Shown in pieces: positions 16,071 through 24,685 of a stretch of DNA of 62,547 nt. Within the stretch, counting starts at the first letter, position 1. Each line of letters opens with the position of its first letter. Source of the stretch: CAZUDI01 sp964618975 (GTDB lineage: Bacteria; Desulfobacterota; Desulfomonilia; UBA1062); the NCBI GenBank assembly GCA_964618975.1, contig CAZUDI010000018.1:1-62547 (forward strand), read 5' to 3'. Under the pieces are notes generated by a model that did not search any database, was not told the DNA's origin, and saw only the letters and a program-made list of their open reading frames with translations. A program made the position numbers and the translations under genes.

Positions 16071-16895
16071 GTGTTTCTCGTTGCGGACATCCATTTTGGG
16101 GCCCACCGGGAAGCGGACGTGGCGGCCTTTGTGGAGCAGGCTTGCCAGCGGGCACTCAACCCGGAGGGCATCGTGGTGATTGCCGGCGATATCACGCAGC
16201 GGGCCCGCCGCGTGGAGTTCGAGTGCGCCCTGAGCTTCGTGGATCAGCTGCGGCGGGCGGGACTCCGGCTGGTCTTTACCCCGGGCAACCACGATTTCGG
16301 GGACTGGATCGGCGAGCATGTGCGCACCGACAGGCGCGCGCGCGGCATGTGCCGCGAGTTGATGGCGGGCGTCCTCTCTCAGAAGGAGGTGATCGCCAGC
16401 GACGACTTCGATGTGATCATGCGCTGTGAGCAGGATGTCTTTGTGGTTCTGCGCAGCACGCATCGTGGCCTGGCGGCCTATGGCGGACTGTGGGGCAACA
16501 ACCGCATCGCCCGGCGGCAGATCGAATGGGCCGCGCATCACCTCACCCGGCTCGGGGGTGACGCAGAGCGCCTGCACCTGGTGACGCACCGCAGCCTCTG
16601 GCATGACGTGGGCGATCACCATGCCGGCATGGTCAGGGGGCGGCGGTTTGAGGAAGGGCTGCTGGGGCGTTTTGATTTCCATGCCTTCATCCACGGGCAC
16701 AACCACCGCTACGCCTATGCGCGCACAACCTCCCCAAAGCTGGGGGTCCCCATTCGGCACCTGGCCCTGCCCACTTTGTCGACCCGTAAGCGCAGGGCGC
16801 ATACGGGCTATGTGCGCTGGGATTTTCCCTATGATTGTCCACCGGGCTTGGTCGTGTGCGCTGAGGATCCCCGGCAGCCTACCATACCGGGATAA
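16071..16895 (+). CDS. calcineurin-like metallophosphoesterase
   Basis: The 274-residue product carries the ordered metallophosphoesterase motifs DIHFG (5-9), GDIT, GNHDFG, a late H (THRSL) and GHNHR, which bind the dinuclear metal centre. I chose GTG 16071 because GGGGTGA precedes it by seven bases and the protein then starts, as usual for the family, directly in the first strand; upstream in-frame starts exist (for example GTG 16032). The substrate cannot be predicted; relatives hydrolyse cyclic nucleotides, lipid A precursors or other phosphoesters. It appears to be a single-gene unit. Confidence 0.8.
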   Translation: MFLVADIHFGAHREADVAAFVEQACQRALNPEGIVVIAGDITQRARRVEFECALSFVDQLRRAGLRLVFTPGNHDFGDWIGEHVRTDRRARGMCRELMAGVLSQKEVIASDDFDVIMRCEQDVFVVLRSTHRGLAAYGGLWGNNRIARRQIEWAAHHLTRLGGDAERLHLVTHRSLWHDVGDHHAGMVRGRRFEEGLLGRFDFHAFIHGHNHRYAYARTTSPKLGVPIRHLALPTLSTRKRRAHTGYVRWDFPYDCPPGLVVCAEDPRQPTIPG

Positions 16896-16998
16896 GGGAA
16901 TAAACTATCACACATAATGTTTAATCATTGTAACTAGATGAAATAAAAGAGTAATTTAAATAATATAATGCTATCAGTAGGTTATGTTGTTTTGGGGG

Positions 16999-17027
16999 TT
17001 GAAAGATAGAGAAAAGGACATTACATA
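16999..17027 (+). promoter_or_regulatory. possible promoter in an AT-rich gap
   Basis: TTGAAA (16999-17004) and TACATA (17022-17027) are 17 bases apart within a 190-base AT-rich gap, about 60 bases upstream of the small gene at 17090. Confidence 0.35.
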
Positions 17028-17089
17028 TATAAGTAGGTCTTTATGAAGCTGAGCAGATTTTTATGTGACGATGAAAAGGAGGTTGTCGT

Positions 17090-17326
17090 ATGTCGGAAGA
17101 AGGCCGCGTTGCCCAATTCGGACATCCTACGTGCCGGTCGGTCTTTTTTGTGAAACTCACCGGTGGCTTGTCATCCCAATACCGCGGCAAGTGTCCCAAC
17201 CCGGACTGCAACCGGCGGGTCGTGCTCACGCCCAGGAGGCTCTTCAACTCCATCGACAAGGCGCGCAGGGAGTACATCAAGCTGTTTCACTATGAAAAAA
17301 ACCGCATCTTCTGGCAGAACGGGTAA
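17090..17326 (+). CDS. small protein with a CPNPDC knuckle, function unknown
   Basis: The 78-residue product has a strong SD (AAGGAGG) nine bases before ATG 17090. It contains KCPNPDCNRR at about 43-52, which resembles half of a zinc ribbon or knuckle, a further Cys at 15, and a basic C-terminal helix (RRLFNSIDKARREYIKLFHYEKNR). It could be a small nucleic-acid or regulatory protein. The gene sits downstream of an unusually AT-rich patch. I do not recognise a family. Confidence 0.6.
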   Translation: MSEEGRVAQFGHPTCRSVFFVKLTGGLSSQYRGKCPNPDCNRRVVLTPRRLFNSIDKARREYIKLFHYEKNRIFWQNG

Positions 17327-17679
17327 GTAAGGCCCGGTATAAACAATCCCCGGTTGATCGCTAGGGTGGGACGCACTCCCCGCCGCTGGCGGTTTGAAGG
17401 GGGCAAGGGCTGACCGGGGATGCCTGCCCATGCTCGTGTCGCTTCGCCTGCGCGGCAGGAACAGGAAACGCGAGGGCAGGGGCTCAATAGAAGGCTTATT
17501 TCAGCCCCGGCGATGCCGGCTTCGGAAAAGGGTACGCGCGTTTTTTGGGGATGCCTTGGACTGCAGGATCCGAACCGGATGGGCGCTCTCTCGGGGGCCC
17601 GCAGGTGGGCGAATGACTGGGGGGGATTGGGCATGCCGCGCTACACAAAATCGTTCACCACCACCAGGTCCCTCACCCC
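17327..17679. other. intergenic with a repeat copy
   Basis: Convergent gap between the small gene and the GDPD gene. It has a partial copy of the dispersed repeat (about 17375-17420) and other GC-rich inverted sequence; no gene is supported. Confidence 0.45.
17375..17420 (+). repeat. dispersed intergenic repeat, partial copy
   Basis: Shares the CCCCGCCGCTGGCGG palindrome and the following AGGGGGCAAGGGCTG segment with the better copies at 25547 and 62316. Confidence 0.4.
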
Positions 17680-18393
17680 TCAGGGGAGTCCAAGCTCGGG
17701 CACGTCGGTGAAGACCCCGTCCACCCCCAGCCGGCGCATGTAATCGAGGTCGGCCCTGTCGTAGATCGTATAGATATAGACCCTGAGACCCCGGGCATGG
17801 GCGTCGTCCATGAAGGGGGCGTCAATGAAATCGCGGCTCATGTGCACGGAAAAGGCGCCCAGTTCCGAGGCGAAACGCGCCTGCCCGAGCGGCAGGCCTG
17901 CCATGAGCGCCCCGCAGCGCAGCTGCGGGGCGAGCTCCCGGAAGCGCTTGAGCTCATGATGGTTGAAGGAAGAGACGAGGATCTGGGAGGCATCCAGGGC
18001 CCGGGTGCTGAGATACCCCTCCAGCAGGGCCACCAGCGGCGCGGCCGTGCCGGGGCCCTTGAGCTCGATGTTGATGCCACGGTCCGTCCCCAGGAGGTCG
18101 AGGACCTCTTCCAGCAGGGGGATGCGCTGGCCCCCTCCGGCGTCCAGGCTGCGCAGGTAGGTCAGGCCCTTCTCACGGATGAAGCCGCTTCCGTTGGTGG
18201 TGCGTTCGAGCCGGTCGTCATGGAAGACCACCAGGCCTCCGTCGACGGCGTAGACGTCGGCCTCGATCCAGGAGGCGCCGAGCTCGAAGGCCGCACGGAA
18301 GGCGGCCAGGGTGTTCTCGGGCGCGTGCCAGCGGGCGCCGCGGTGGGCGAAGAAGGTGAATTGATCCTCGAGGCCTGGCAATCTGTCGACCAT
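17680..18393 (-). CDS. glycerophosphodiester phosphodiesterase
   Basis: The 237-residue product is a GDPD-family enzyme, a TIM barrel that hydrolyses glycerophosphodiesters to glycerol-3-phosphate and an alcohol. The signature blocks are FFAHRGARWHAPENTLAAF near the N-terminus, WIEADVYAVDGGLVVFHDDRL (metal and catalytic residues E, D, H) and INIELKG. ATG 18393 has AAGGAGGG upstream. No signal peptide is visible, so it is probably cytoplasmic, in lipid headgroup recycling. Confidence 0.9.
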   Translation of the reverse strand: MVDRLPGLEDQFTFFAHRGARWHAPENTLAAFRAAFELGASWIEADVYAVDGGLVVFHDDRLERTTNGSGFIREKGLTYLRSLDAGGGQRIPLLEEVLDLLGTDRGINIELKGPGTAAPLVALLEGYLSTRALDASQILVSSFNHHELKRFRELAPQLRCGALMAGLPLGQARFASELGAFSVHMSRDFIDAPFMDDAHARGLRVYIYTIYDRADLDYMRRLGVDGVFTDVPELGLP

Positions 18394-18420
18394 GATACCC
18401 TCCTTGATCGAGTCGCTTGG

Positions 18421-18490
18421 GGGCTTCTCCCCCGCCGCTGGCGGCTTGAAAACGGATCCAGGGCCTGCCCTGGGTTGCCCACCCGGATGG
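18421..18490 (+). repeat. dispersed intergenic repeat, diverged copy
   Basis: CCCCCGCCGCTGGCGGCTTG followed by a CAGGGCCTGCCCTGGGTT-like segment, in the same order as the full copies. It lies just upstream of the GDPD start. Confidence 0.45.
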
Positions 18491-18529
18491 GGCGGGGGCC
18501 CTGCAATCCGGCGAAGCAAACTCAGGCCC

Positions 18530-19945
18530 TCAGAGCGACTGTGCCTGCCGCAGATCGGTCTGATGCCGCCTCAGGCCGAAGCGGTAGAGTTCGGAGATGG
18601 CGCGCGCGGCCGAATCCAGGGAGTGCAGCAGCGGGATGTCGGCCCCGAAGACCGCACGCAGGTCCGCGGTCCAGGAAGGGGCCCCCATGGTGAAGGCGAT
18701 GACCGGTTTTTGCGGGAAGCAGCGCCGCAGCTTGGGAGGGTCCCCCAGCCACAGCCGGATCTTGGTGTCCATATCCAGCTCCGGGAGGCTCTGCATGGCC
18801 CGGCGCGGGATGGCCGGGATGAGGATGAGGCTGTGCACGCCCCTATCCTCCAGCGCCCCGGCGAGTGCCGCCGGGAAGGCGCTGGACGGGCCCACGTCCA
18901 GGGGGTTGCGCACGTTCATCCAGTCCGGGGCGGCCTCACGTACCCGGTGGATGGTCGCCGGCGCGAAGGCCGGCAGGCTGAGGCCGCAGCCAACGGCGGC
19001 ATCGGCTGTCATGGCGCCCAGGGAGCCCGAGGTGGTGACGATGGCCAGCTCCGGGCCTTGCGGGAGGGGCTGGGAGGCCATGATCCGTGCCATGTCAAAG
19101 AGTTCCTGGAAATTGCTGGCCCGGATGAGCCCGCACTGGGAGAAGACGGCCTCGTAGATGGCGTCGTCCCCCGAGAGGCTGCCGGTGTGGGAGGCGGTGG
19201 CGGCCTGTCCCGCCTGGGTGCGGCCGCTCTTGAGCACCAGCACGGGCTTGCGGCTGGCTACGCGTGAGGCGGTCTTCAGGAAGCGCGGACCGGTTTTCAC
19301 GCCCTCCATGTAGAGCACGATTACGTCCGTGAGGTCGTCCTGCTCGAGGTACTCGAGCAGGTCGACCTCGTCCACATCGAGCCGGTTACCGATGGTGATG
19401 ACCTTGCTCAGCCTGAGGTCCTGGCTGGGGGCCCAGTCCATGAGGATGTTGCCGAAGACGCCCGACTGGGCCACCACGGCGATGTTGCCGGGGGTGATGT
19501 CCTCCAGGCAGACATCATCCGTGGCGAAGCCCCCCTGGGGGTTCATGACCCCCACGCAGTTGGGCCCGATGATGCGGGTCAGAGTTCCTTGGATGATCCC
19601 GCGGATCTCGTCCTCGCGCGTTCTCCCCTCCGCACCGGTCTCGGAAAATCCGGCCGATTCGATGATGATGGAACGGATGCCCTTGCGCACGCACTCCCGC
19701 ACGGCCCCCGGCACCGCCGGGGCGGGGATGACGATCAGCGCCAGCTCGACCTCGCCGGGGATCTCTGTGACCGAGGCATAGACCTTCTGGCCGAAGAGCT
19801 CCTTTTCACGGGGGTTGACGGGAAAGACCCGCCCGGAGTAGCCATGCTCCAACAGAAAACGGAAGATGCCCTGGCCGAAGCCGAGGCGTGACGTGGCGCC
19901 GATCACGGCCACGGTCCGGGGGGTGAAGAAGGCCTCACTGATCAT
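18530..19945 (-). CDS. NDP-forming acyl-CoA synthetase alpha-subunit-like protein
   Basis: The 471-residue product matches the alpha part of ADP-forming acetyl/acyl-CoA synthetases: a CoA-binding Rossmann domain (TVAVIGATSRLGFG...FPVNP) and two succinyl-CoA-synthetase-like domains, with IGPNCVGVMNPQ, VAQSGVFGN and the phosphohistidine loop ASHTGSLSGDD near the middle. These enzymes conserve energy by making ATP from acyl-CoA, common in anaerobes fermenting amino acids. The ATP-grasp beta part is absent here and not encoded next door, so a partner must be elsewhere or the protein serves another CoA-binding role. Flanking genes do not form an obvious operon. Confidence 0.8.
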   Translation of the reverse strand: MISEAFFTPRTVAVIGATSRLGFGQGIFRFLLEHGYSGRVFPVNPREKELFGQKVYASVTEIPGEVELALIVIPAPAVPGAVRECVRKGIRSIIIESAGFSETGAEGRTREDEIRGIIQGTLTRIIGPNCVGVMNPQGGFATDDVCLEDITPGNIAVVAQSGVFGNILMDWAPSQDLRLSKVITIGNRLDVDEVDLLEYLEQDDLTDVIVLYMEGVKTGPRFLKTASRVASRKPVLVLKSGRTQAGQAATASHTGSLSGDDAIYEAVFSQCGLIRASNFQELFDMARIMASQPLPQGPELAIVTTSGSLGAMTADAAVGCGLSLPAFAPATIHRVREAAPDWMNVRNPLDVGPSSAFPAALAGALEDRGVHSLILIPAIPRRAMQSLPELDMDTKIRLWLGDPPKLRRCFPQKPVIAFTMGAPSWTADLRAVFGADIPLLHSLDSAARAISELYRFGLRRHQTDLRQAQSL

Positions 19946-20129
19946 GGGAGAAGGTTCCTTTCAGGGACAGGTTTTCACGATCGCGGTGGTCACGATCGTC
20001 ATCGGGGATGAATAAAATCTCCGCCCCTGATCCCTTTCCCCGGGGGCAGGGGGGGCGGGGTGCCTATGTCCCCGGACTTTTGAAGGGCACGGGGCAGGCA
20101 GGCTCCGGGGTGAATCCCGGTCTGGCCGC

Positions 20130-20492
20130 TCACGCATCTTTATACCACTCGTGGAACTTGACCTGATTGACCACCTCACTTTGCATGATCAGGCGCGTGA
20201 GCGTCTGACGGAGCCCTTCCGCTTCGATGGGCTCCACCCGCGAGATGGCAGATCCATCCTCGGTGGAGGCGTATTTCCAATCCAGGATGAAACCCGGCAC
20301 CAGGGCGAAGCCGCAACCGCCCACGCCGCAGCAGGAGGTATCCACCACCCCGTAGCCCACAAGACACAGGATCTCCCGGCCCGCATAAGGCATCCGCAGC
20401 TCCCGCGTGAAGACGTAGTGTCCCCCGATGGCCTGAATCTCGTGCTCCAGCGGCAGGTGCGTGAAGTCGCGCGCGATGGGCGATGGTTGCAT
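20130..20492 (-). CDS. conserved-looking 120-residue protein with a CCGVGGCG motif
   Basis: I do not recognise the family. ATG 20492 has AAGGAG upstream. The middle contains LCLVGYGVVDTSCCGVGGCGFALVPGF, three cysteines in a Gly-rich turn that could bind metal, preceded by a beta-rich region and followed by a helical C-terminus. There is no signal peptide. It is downstream of the chalcone isomerase-like gene on the same strand, but a long hairpin lies between them. Confidence 0.6.
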   Translation of the reverse strand: MQPSPIARDFTHLPLEHEIQAIGGHYVFTRELRMPYAGREILCLVGYGVVDTSCCGVGGCGFALVPGFILDWKYASTEDGSAISRVEPIEAEGLRQTLTRLIMQSEVVNQVKFHEWYKDA

Positions 20493-20538
20493 ACATACTC
20501 CTTATCTCCCAGAGGTATGGGGGGCTGCCGACCTTCGC

Positions 20539-20566
20539 CCCCCCGGAAGGATGTCCTTCCGGGGGG
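20539..20566 (-). terminator. long GC hairpin after the chalcone isomerase-like gene
   Basis: CCCCCCGGAAGG (20539-20550) and CCTTCCGGGGGG (20555-20566) are perfectly complementary with a 4-base loop, 13 bases after the stop codon at 20579. No U-run follows on the minus strand, so termination is probable but not certain. Confidence 0.5.
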
Positions 20567-20578
20567 TTCTCCGCCGGT

Positions 20579-21142
20579 CTAGAGACCCAGCATCTGCTCT
20601 TTGAGCTTTTTCTGGACGGGTTTCTCGCCCAGCCACATGCCGAAGAGGGCCTGCTTGAAGGCCAGCCCCTCGATCACACACTTGGAGGTGTTGTTCTTGA
20701 AGGCCTCCACCCCCGAGCCGGGGGTGTAAATCAGGTCATAGGTGTCGTTTTCGGAGACGTTGTCGCGGAAGATGGAGAGCATCTGGTCGATCTCGGCCGC
20801 GATGGGGGCGGTGTTGCCGCCGGTCGACAGGTCGAAGCCGTCGCGAACCGCCTCTTCCATCTTCTCACCGGTGATCAGTCCGGAGGTGATGTGGAGCCGG
20901 GCGGCCATGGGGCTGTCCGCGGCCACGATGGCCGGGGCGTCCTGGCTCTTCTCGGGAAGATAGAGCCCGCAGACATAGAGCTTGATGCCGAACTTGGAGC
21001 GCACGCCCGCCCCGTTGAGCGCCAGCGAAGCATCCCCGGCCGAGAGGGTTTCGGGCATGGTGATGCCGGCGACCTCCAGGGCGTAAGCGGATGAAACCGC
21101 CATCAACAGACAGAAGGCCACCACGAGTACCGGTCTGTGCAT
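20579..21142 (-). CDS. secreted chalcone isomerase-like protein
   Basis: The 187-residue product has a signal peptide (MHRPVLVVAFCLLMAVSSAYA) and a chalcone-isomerase-like domain: VAGITMPETLSAGDASLALNGAGVRSKFGIKLYVCGLYLPEKS is the family's N-terminal core. Bacterial members are usually not chalcone isomerases; they bind hydrophobic ligands in the periplasm and their role is unclear. ATG 21142 has AAGGAGG. Confidence 0.8.
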   Translation of the reverse strand: MHRPVLVVAFCLLMAVSSAYALEVAGITMPETLSAGDASLALNGAGVRSKFGIKLYVCGLYLPEKSQDAPAIVAADSPMAARLHITSGLITGEKMEEAVRDGFDLSTGGNTAPIAAEIDQMLSIFRDNVSENDTYDLIYTPGSGVEAFKNNTSKCVIEGLAFKQALFGMWLGEKPVQKKLKEQMLGL

Positions 21143-21274
21143 AAGGATCCTCCTTGAAAGAAAATGGTCTGTAATAAACTTGTTATATAGCCGATTTTGA
21201 GCGGGTGATAAACACCAAAATACCCGGAGACCCGAAGCCCCAAGGAGGCGGCCCCTTCCGGGGGCGTAGGCGGT

Positions 21275-24200
21275 TCAACCCTCGAGCACCTCGCTGACCT
21301 TGCGCGTGAGTGCCTCGATGGTGAAGGGTTTGTTGATGAAGGGGGTGCCGGCGTCCAGCACCCCGTGGTGCGCCATGATGTCCGTGCCGAAGCCGGACAT
21401 GAAAAGGACCCGCAACTCAGGCCGCCCTTGCTGCAGGCGCCCTGCGAGTTCGCGCCCGTTCATGCGGGGCATTACCACGTCCGTCAGGAGGAGATCGATG
21501 CGGCCGGGATGCTCCCGGGAGATCGCTGCGGCCTCCTCGACCCCGGGGGCGCTCAGTACAGCGTATCCGTGGCGGGTGAGGATGTTCTCCGCCAGGGCGC
21601 GTACGAGGTCGTCGTCCTCTACCAGCAGGATGGTGGCGTACCCCTGCGGGATTGTCTTTTTATCCAGGGCCGGCTGGATGGCCTCGCCGGCGATGCGCGG
21701 CAGAAAGATGTGAAAGGTGGTGCCCTCCCCGGGGATGGAATGCACCTCGATGAAGCCCCTGTTCTGGGTGACGATGCCGTAAACCGTTGCCAGTCCGAGC
21801 CCGGTGCCCTTGCCCATCTCCTTGGTGGTGAAGAAGGGCTCGAAGATGTGCTCGCGATCCTCCTCGTCGATGCCGCAGCCGGTGTCGCTGACAGAGAGAC
21901 GGATGTATTCCCCGACCATACCCCCGGCGCTGTGCCTGCCTCTTGCCGGCGCGGTCTCGATGCTCAGGCGCCCGCCCTCGGGCATGGCGTCCCGGGCGTT
22001 GGCCGCCAGGTTGATCAGGATCTGGTCGACCTGGGCCGGGTCGATCTTCACCTGCCCCGTGGCGTCCCCGGGGGCGAAGACCAGCTCGATATCCTCGCCG
22101 ATGAGGCGCTCGATCATCTGTTGGGCCTGGGAGACGGCCTGGTTGAGGTCGATCACCCGGGGGGAGATCATCTGCTTGCGCGAAAAGGCCAGCAACTGGC
22201 GGGTGAGATCGGCGGCGCGGCTGCCCGCCTTGCGGATCTCCTCGATCTTGTCGTAGTGGGGGTCCTGGGGGTCCAGGGCCAGCTTGATCATCTCCGCGTA
22301 GCCGATGATGCCTGTGAGCAGGTTGTTGAAGTCATGGGCCACTCCCCCGGCCAGGCGGCCGATGGCCTCCATCTTCTGGGACTGGCGCAGCATCTCCTCC
22401 AGCCGCAGCTTTTCCTGCTCGTCGTGCTTGCGCTGCGTGATGTCGCGCGCCGCGCCCATGACGGCCTTCACCGCGCCCCGGGCGTCGAGCTCGGGCACGA
22501 GCAGCCAGTCGATCCAGCTTCCGCCGGGCAGACGGAATTCCATACGCCGGGACGCGGCGCTCTGGAAGACGCCCTCGATGGCCCTATCCCAGAGCTCCAC
22601 CAGGTCGCGGGGAAAGCCGAGCTCGGAGTGCGTCTTGCCGATGAAGGCCTGCGGGTCCAGGCCGGTCTGAGACTTCACGGCCGGGTTGGCATAGAGGTGC
22701 CGGTGCTGGCGGTCGAAGCGCATGATGACGTCCGGGGAGTTCTCCGCCAGGGCCCGGAAGGTCTCCTCGCGCTCGCGCAGGTCCTGCTGGGCCTGCTTGT
22801 GCTGGGTGATGTCGCGCACGGTAGCCAGGATCACGGGCCCGCCGCGGCGCAGGAGGCGCGTCAGGTACACCTCCACCGGGAAGGTCGTGCCCTCGGACGG
22901 CCGGCGGCACTGCCATTCGAAGAAGCGGTCCTCCCCGGCGAGGACCGCCTGCCAGATTTCGTCGAGCCTTTCCCGGGGGGACTCCGGCGCCGAGATGTCG
23001 TCCACGTTCAGCTTCAGCGCCGCCGCGGTATCCAGGCCGAAGATCATGCACATCTTCTGGTTGACCTCCAGGATATCCCCCTTGGGGTCGTGGATGACGA
23101 CGGCGTCATAGACGTTGTCGAGTACCGTCTGAAGGGTGTTGCGCGACTCGATCAGTTCCTCCTTCTGACGCCGGCGCTCGGTGATGTCCGTGGAGATGCC
23201 GCAGATGGCGTAGATCTCCCCGGAGGGATCCCTCAGGGGGAACTTGAGGGTGACATAGATATGGATGCCGTCTTTCTGCGGGATCTCCTCGTCGTATTCG
23301 AGGGTGGTGCCGCTGCGCATTACCTCCAGATCGTGCGCCTGCAGGGTCCGGGCGGTGTCGGGGGGGTATAAATCGTAATCGCTGCGGCCGATGATCTGGT
23401 CCGCGGTGCCAGATTGCAGCCTCTCATAGCCCTGGTTGACCATCAGGTAGCGCCCCCGGGGGTCCTTGACGTAGATGACCGCCGAGGAGTTGTTGATGAT
23501 CCCCTTCAGGAGCTGCTGATTGCGTGCCAGCTCCTCCTGGGCGCGTGTGCGCTGCGTGATGTCGCGCACGATGGCCTGGAGGTGGGGCCTCCCCCCGAGG
23601 TCGAGGCGGGAGAAGGTCACCTCGGCCTCGAAGGGGCTTCCGTCCAGGCGCGTGTGGCGCCACTCGAAGCTCTGGGGCTCACCGCGCAGGGCAGCATCCA
23701 TCAGGGCCTGCGCCCGGGAGGGCGATGGGCTCCCGTCGGGCTGGCAGGGGGGGGAGAAGTCCATGGGGGTCCTGCCGAGGATCTCCTCCCGGGTACGGCA
23801 TCCGAAGAGGGCCAGGGTCTGCGGGTTGCAGTCTATGAAGGTGTAGCCCTCCACCAGGAAGATGGCATCGCCCGCGCAGGTGAACAGGCTGCGGTACTTG
23901 AGCTCGCTTTCCTGCAGGGATGGCTCTGCGTGTGAGGTGTCCAGGACGAGCGCCGCCAGGCGCGCCAGGCCCTCGAGAAGGCGCTCTTCGCGCACGGTGT
24001 AGGCCCCCTCCCGGTTGGCCACGACGATCAGTCCCTCAAGCGCTTCCCCATGGGCAAAGGGCACGCCCAGGAGGGTTTGCACCTCGGGGTGCCCCGAGGG
24101 CAGGCCCAGCCGCCCGCGCTCTGTCGGGGCGCCGAGGTTCAGTGGTGCCCCGTCTGCGAGTGTCTCCTTGAAGGGGCCTGCGAAAGGGAGGCGCTCGCAA

Positions 24201-24442
24201 GCGAGCATGGCGGTGCCTTCCGGGCGTGTCAGGGAGGCGAGGATCACGAGGTCCCCGCCCGCACGCCGGGCGATGAAGCCGCTTGTGCTGGCGCTCAGGT
24301 CCAGGGCCCGTCTCAGGCACAGGCGCAGCATCTCCTCCGGTGGGGTCGCATTGAGGGCGGCCTCGAGCAGGGCCGTACAGGTGTCAATGACGCCTTGGCT
24401 GGACGTGTCGGCGGAGTCTCGCGGGATGTGGTGATGGTCCAT
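21275..24442 (-). CDS. hybrid sensor histidine kinase, GAF + four PAS + receiver
   Basis: The 1055-residue protein is a multi-domain cytoplasmic sensor. In order: a GAF domain (about 15-180), four PAS domains each followed by a PAC-like stretch ending DITQ/DITE (about 190-690), a histidine kinase dimerisation domain with the H-box GGVAHDFNNLLTGIIGYAEM (about 705-760), an ATPase domain (NLAANARDAMPEGG, DTGCGIDEEDREHIFEPFFTTKEMGKGTGLGLATVYGI), and a C-terminal receiver domain with the phospho-acceptor Asp in LLLTDVVMP and the Lys in NKPF. No membrane segment is visible. It is orphan: no response regulator or obvious target adjoins it. I chose ATG 24442, where the protein's own domains begin, although the SD is weak; the frame stays open to 24661. 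Confidence 0.88.
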   Translation of the reverse strand: MDHHHIPRDSADTSSQGVIDTCTALLEAALNATPPEEMLRLCLRRALDLSASTSGFIARRAGGDLVILASLTRPEGTAMLACERLPFAGPFKETLADGAPLNLGAPTERGRLGLPSGHPEVQTLLGVPFAHGEALEGLIVVANREGAYTVREERLLEGLARLAALVLDTSHAEPSLQESELKYRSLFTCAGDAIFLVEGYTFIDCNPQTLALFGCRTREEILGRTPMDFSPPCQPDGSPSPSRAQALMDAALRGEPQSFEWRHTRLDGSPFEAEVTFSRLDLGGRPHLQAIVRDITQRTRAQEELARNQQLLKGIINNSSAVIYVKDPRGRYLMVNQGYERLQSGTADQIIGRSDYDLYPPDTARTLQAHDLEVMRSGTTLEYDEEIPQKDGIHIYVTLKFPLRDPSGEIYAICGISTDITERRRQKEELIESRNTLQTVLDNVYDAVVIHDPKGDILEVNQKMCMIFGLDTAAALKLNVDDISAPESPRERLDEIWQAVLAGEDRFFEWQCRRPSEGTTFPVEVYLTRLLRRGGPVILATVRDITQHKQAQQDLREREETFRALAENSPDVIMRFDRQHRHLYANPAVKSQTGLDPQAFIGKTHSELGFPRDLVELWDRAIEGVFQSAASRRMEFRLPGGSWIDWLLVPELDARGAVKAVMGAARDITQRKHDEQEKLRLEEMLRQSQKMEAIGRLAGGVAHDFNNLLTGIIGYAEMIKLALDPQDPHYDKIEEIRKAGSRAADLTRQLLAFSRKQMISPRVIDLNQAVSQAQQMIERLIGEDIELVFAPGDATGQVKIDPAQVDQILINLAANARDAMPEGGRLSIETAPARGRHSAGGMVGEYIRLSVSDTGCGIDEEDREHIFEPFFTTKEMGKGTGLGLATVYGIVTQNRGFIEVHSIPGEGTTFHIFLPRIAGEAIQPALDKKTIPQGYATILLVEDDDLVRALAENILTRHGYAVLSAPGVEEAAAISREHPGRIDLLLTDVVMPRMNGRELAGRLQQGRPELRVLFMSGFGTDIMAHHGVLDAGTPFINKPFTIEALTRKVSEVLEG

Positions 24443-24685
24443 AGGTAAATAAATAAGCTTTAGATTTAAGGAATCAATCGCGTACAAGGTGGGGAGTATG
24501 GCGCACATTCCGCACCCAGCGGCCGGGGCAGAGGAGACTCTCGGTGGCGGGGAAACGCCAGGGCGCGTATTGACCGCCTCTGCCCGCGGCAGGCCGCTGG
24601 GCCTTCTTCCCCAGGGTTGTGTCGCCCGTCTCGGGGGGCATCCGTGAGGTGATCGGAGCAACCAGGCGCCGCGGTCTGGCCCCCC

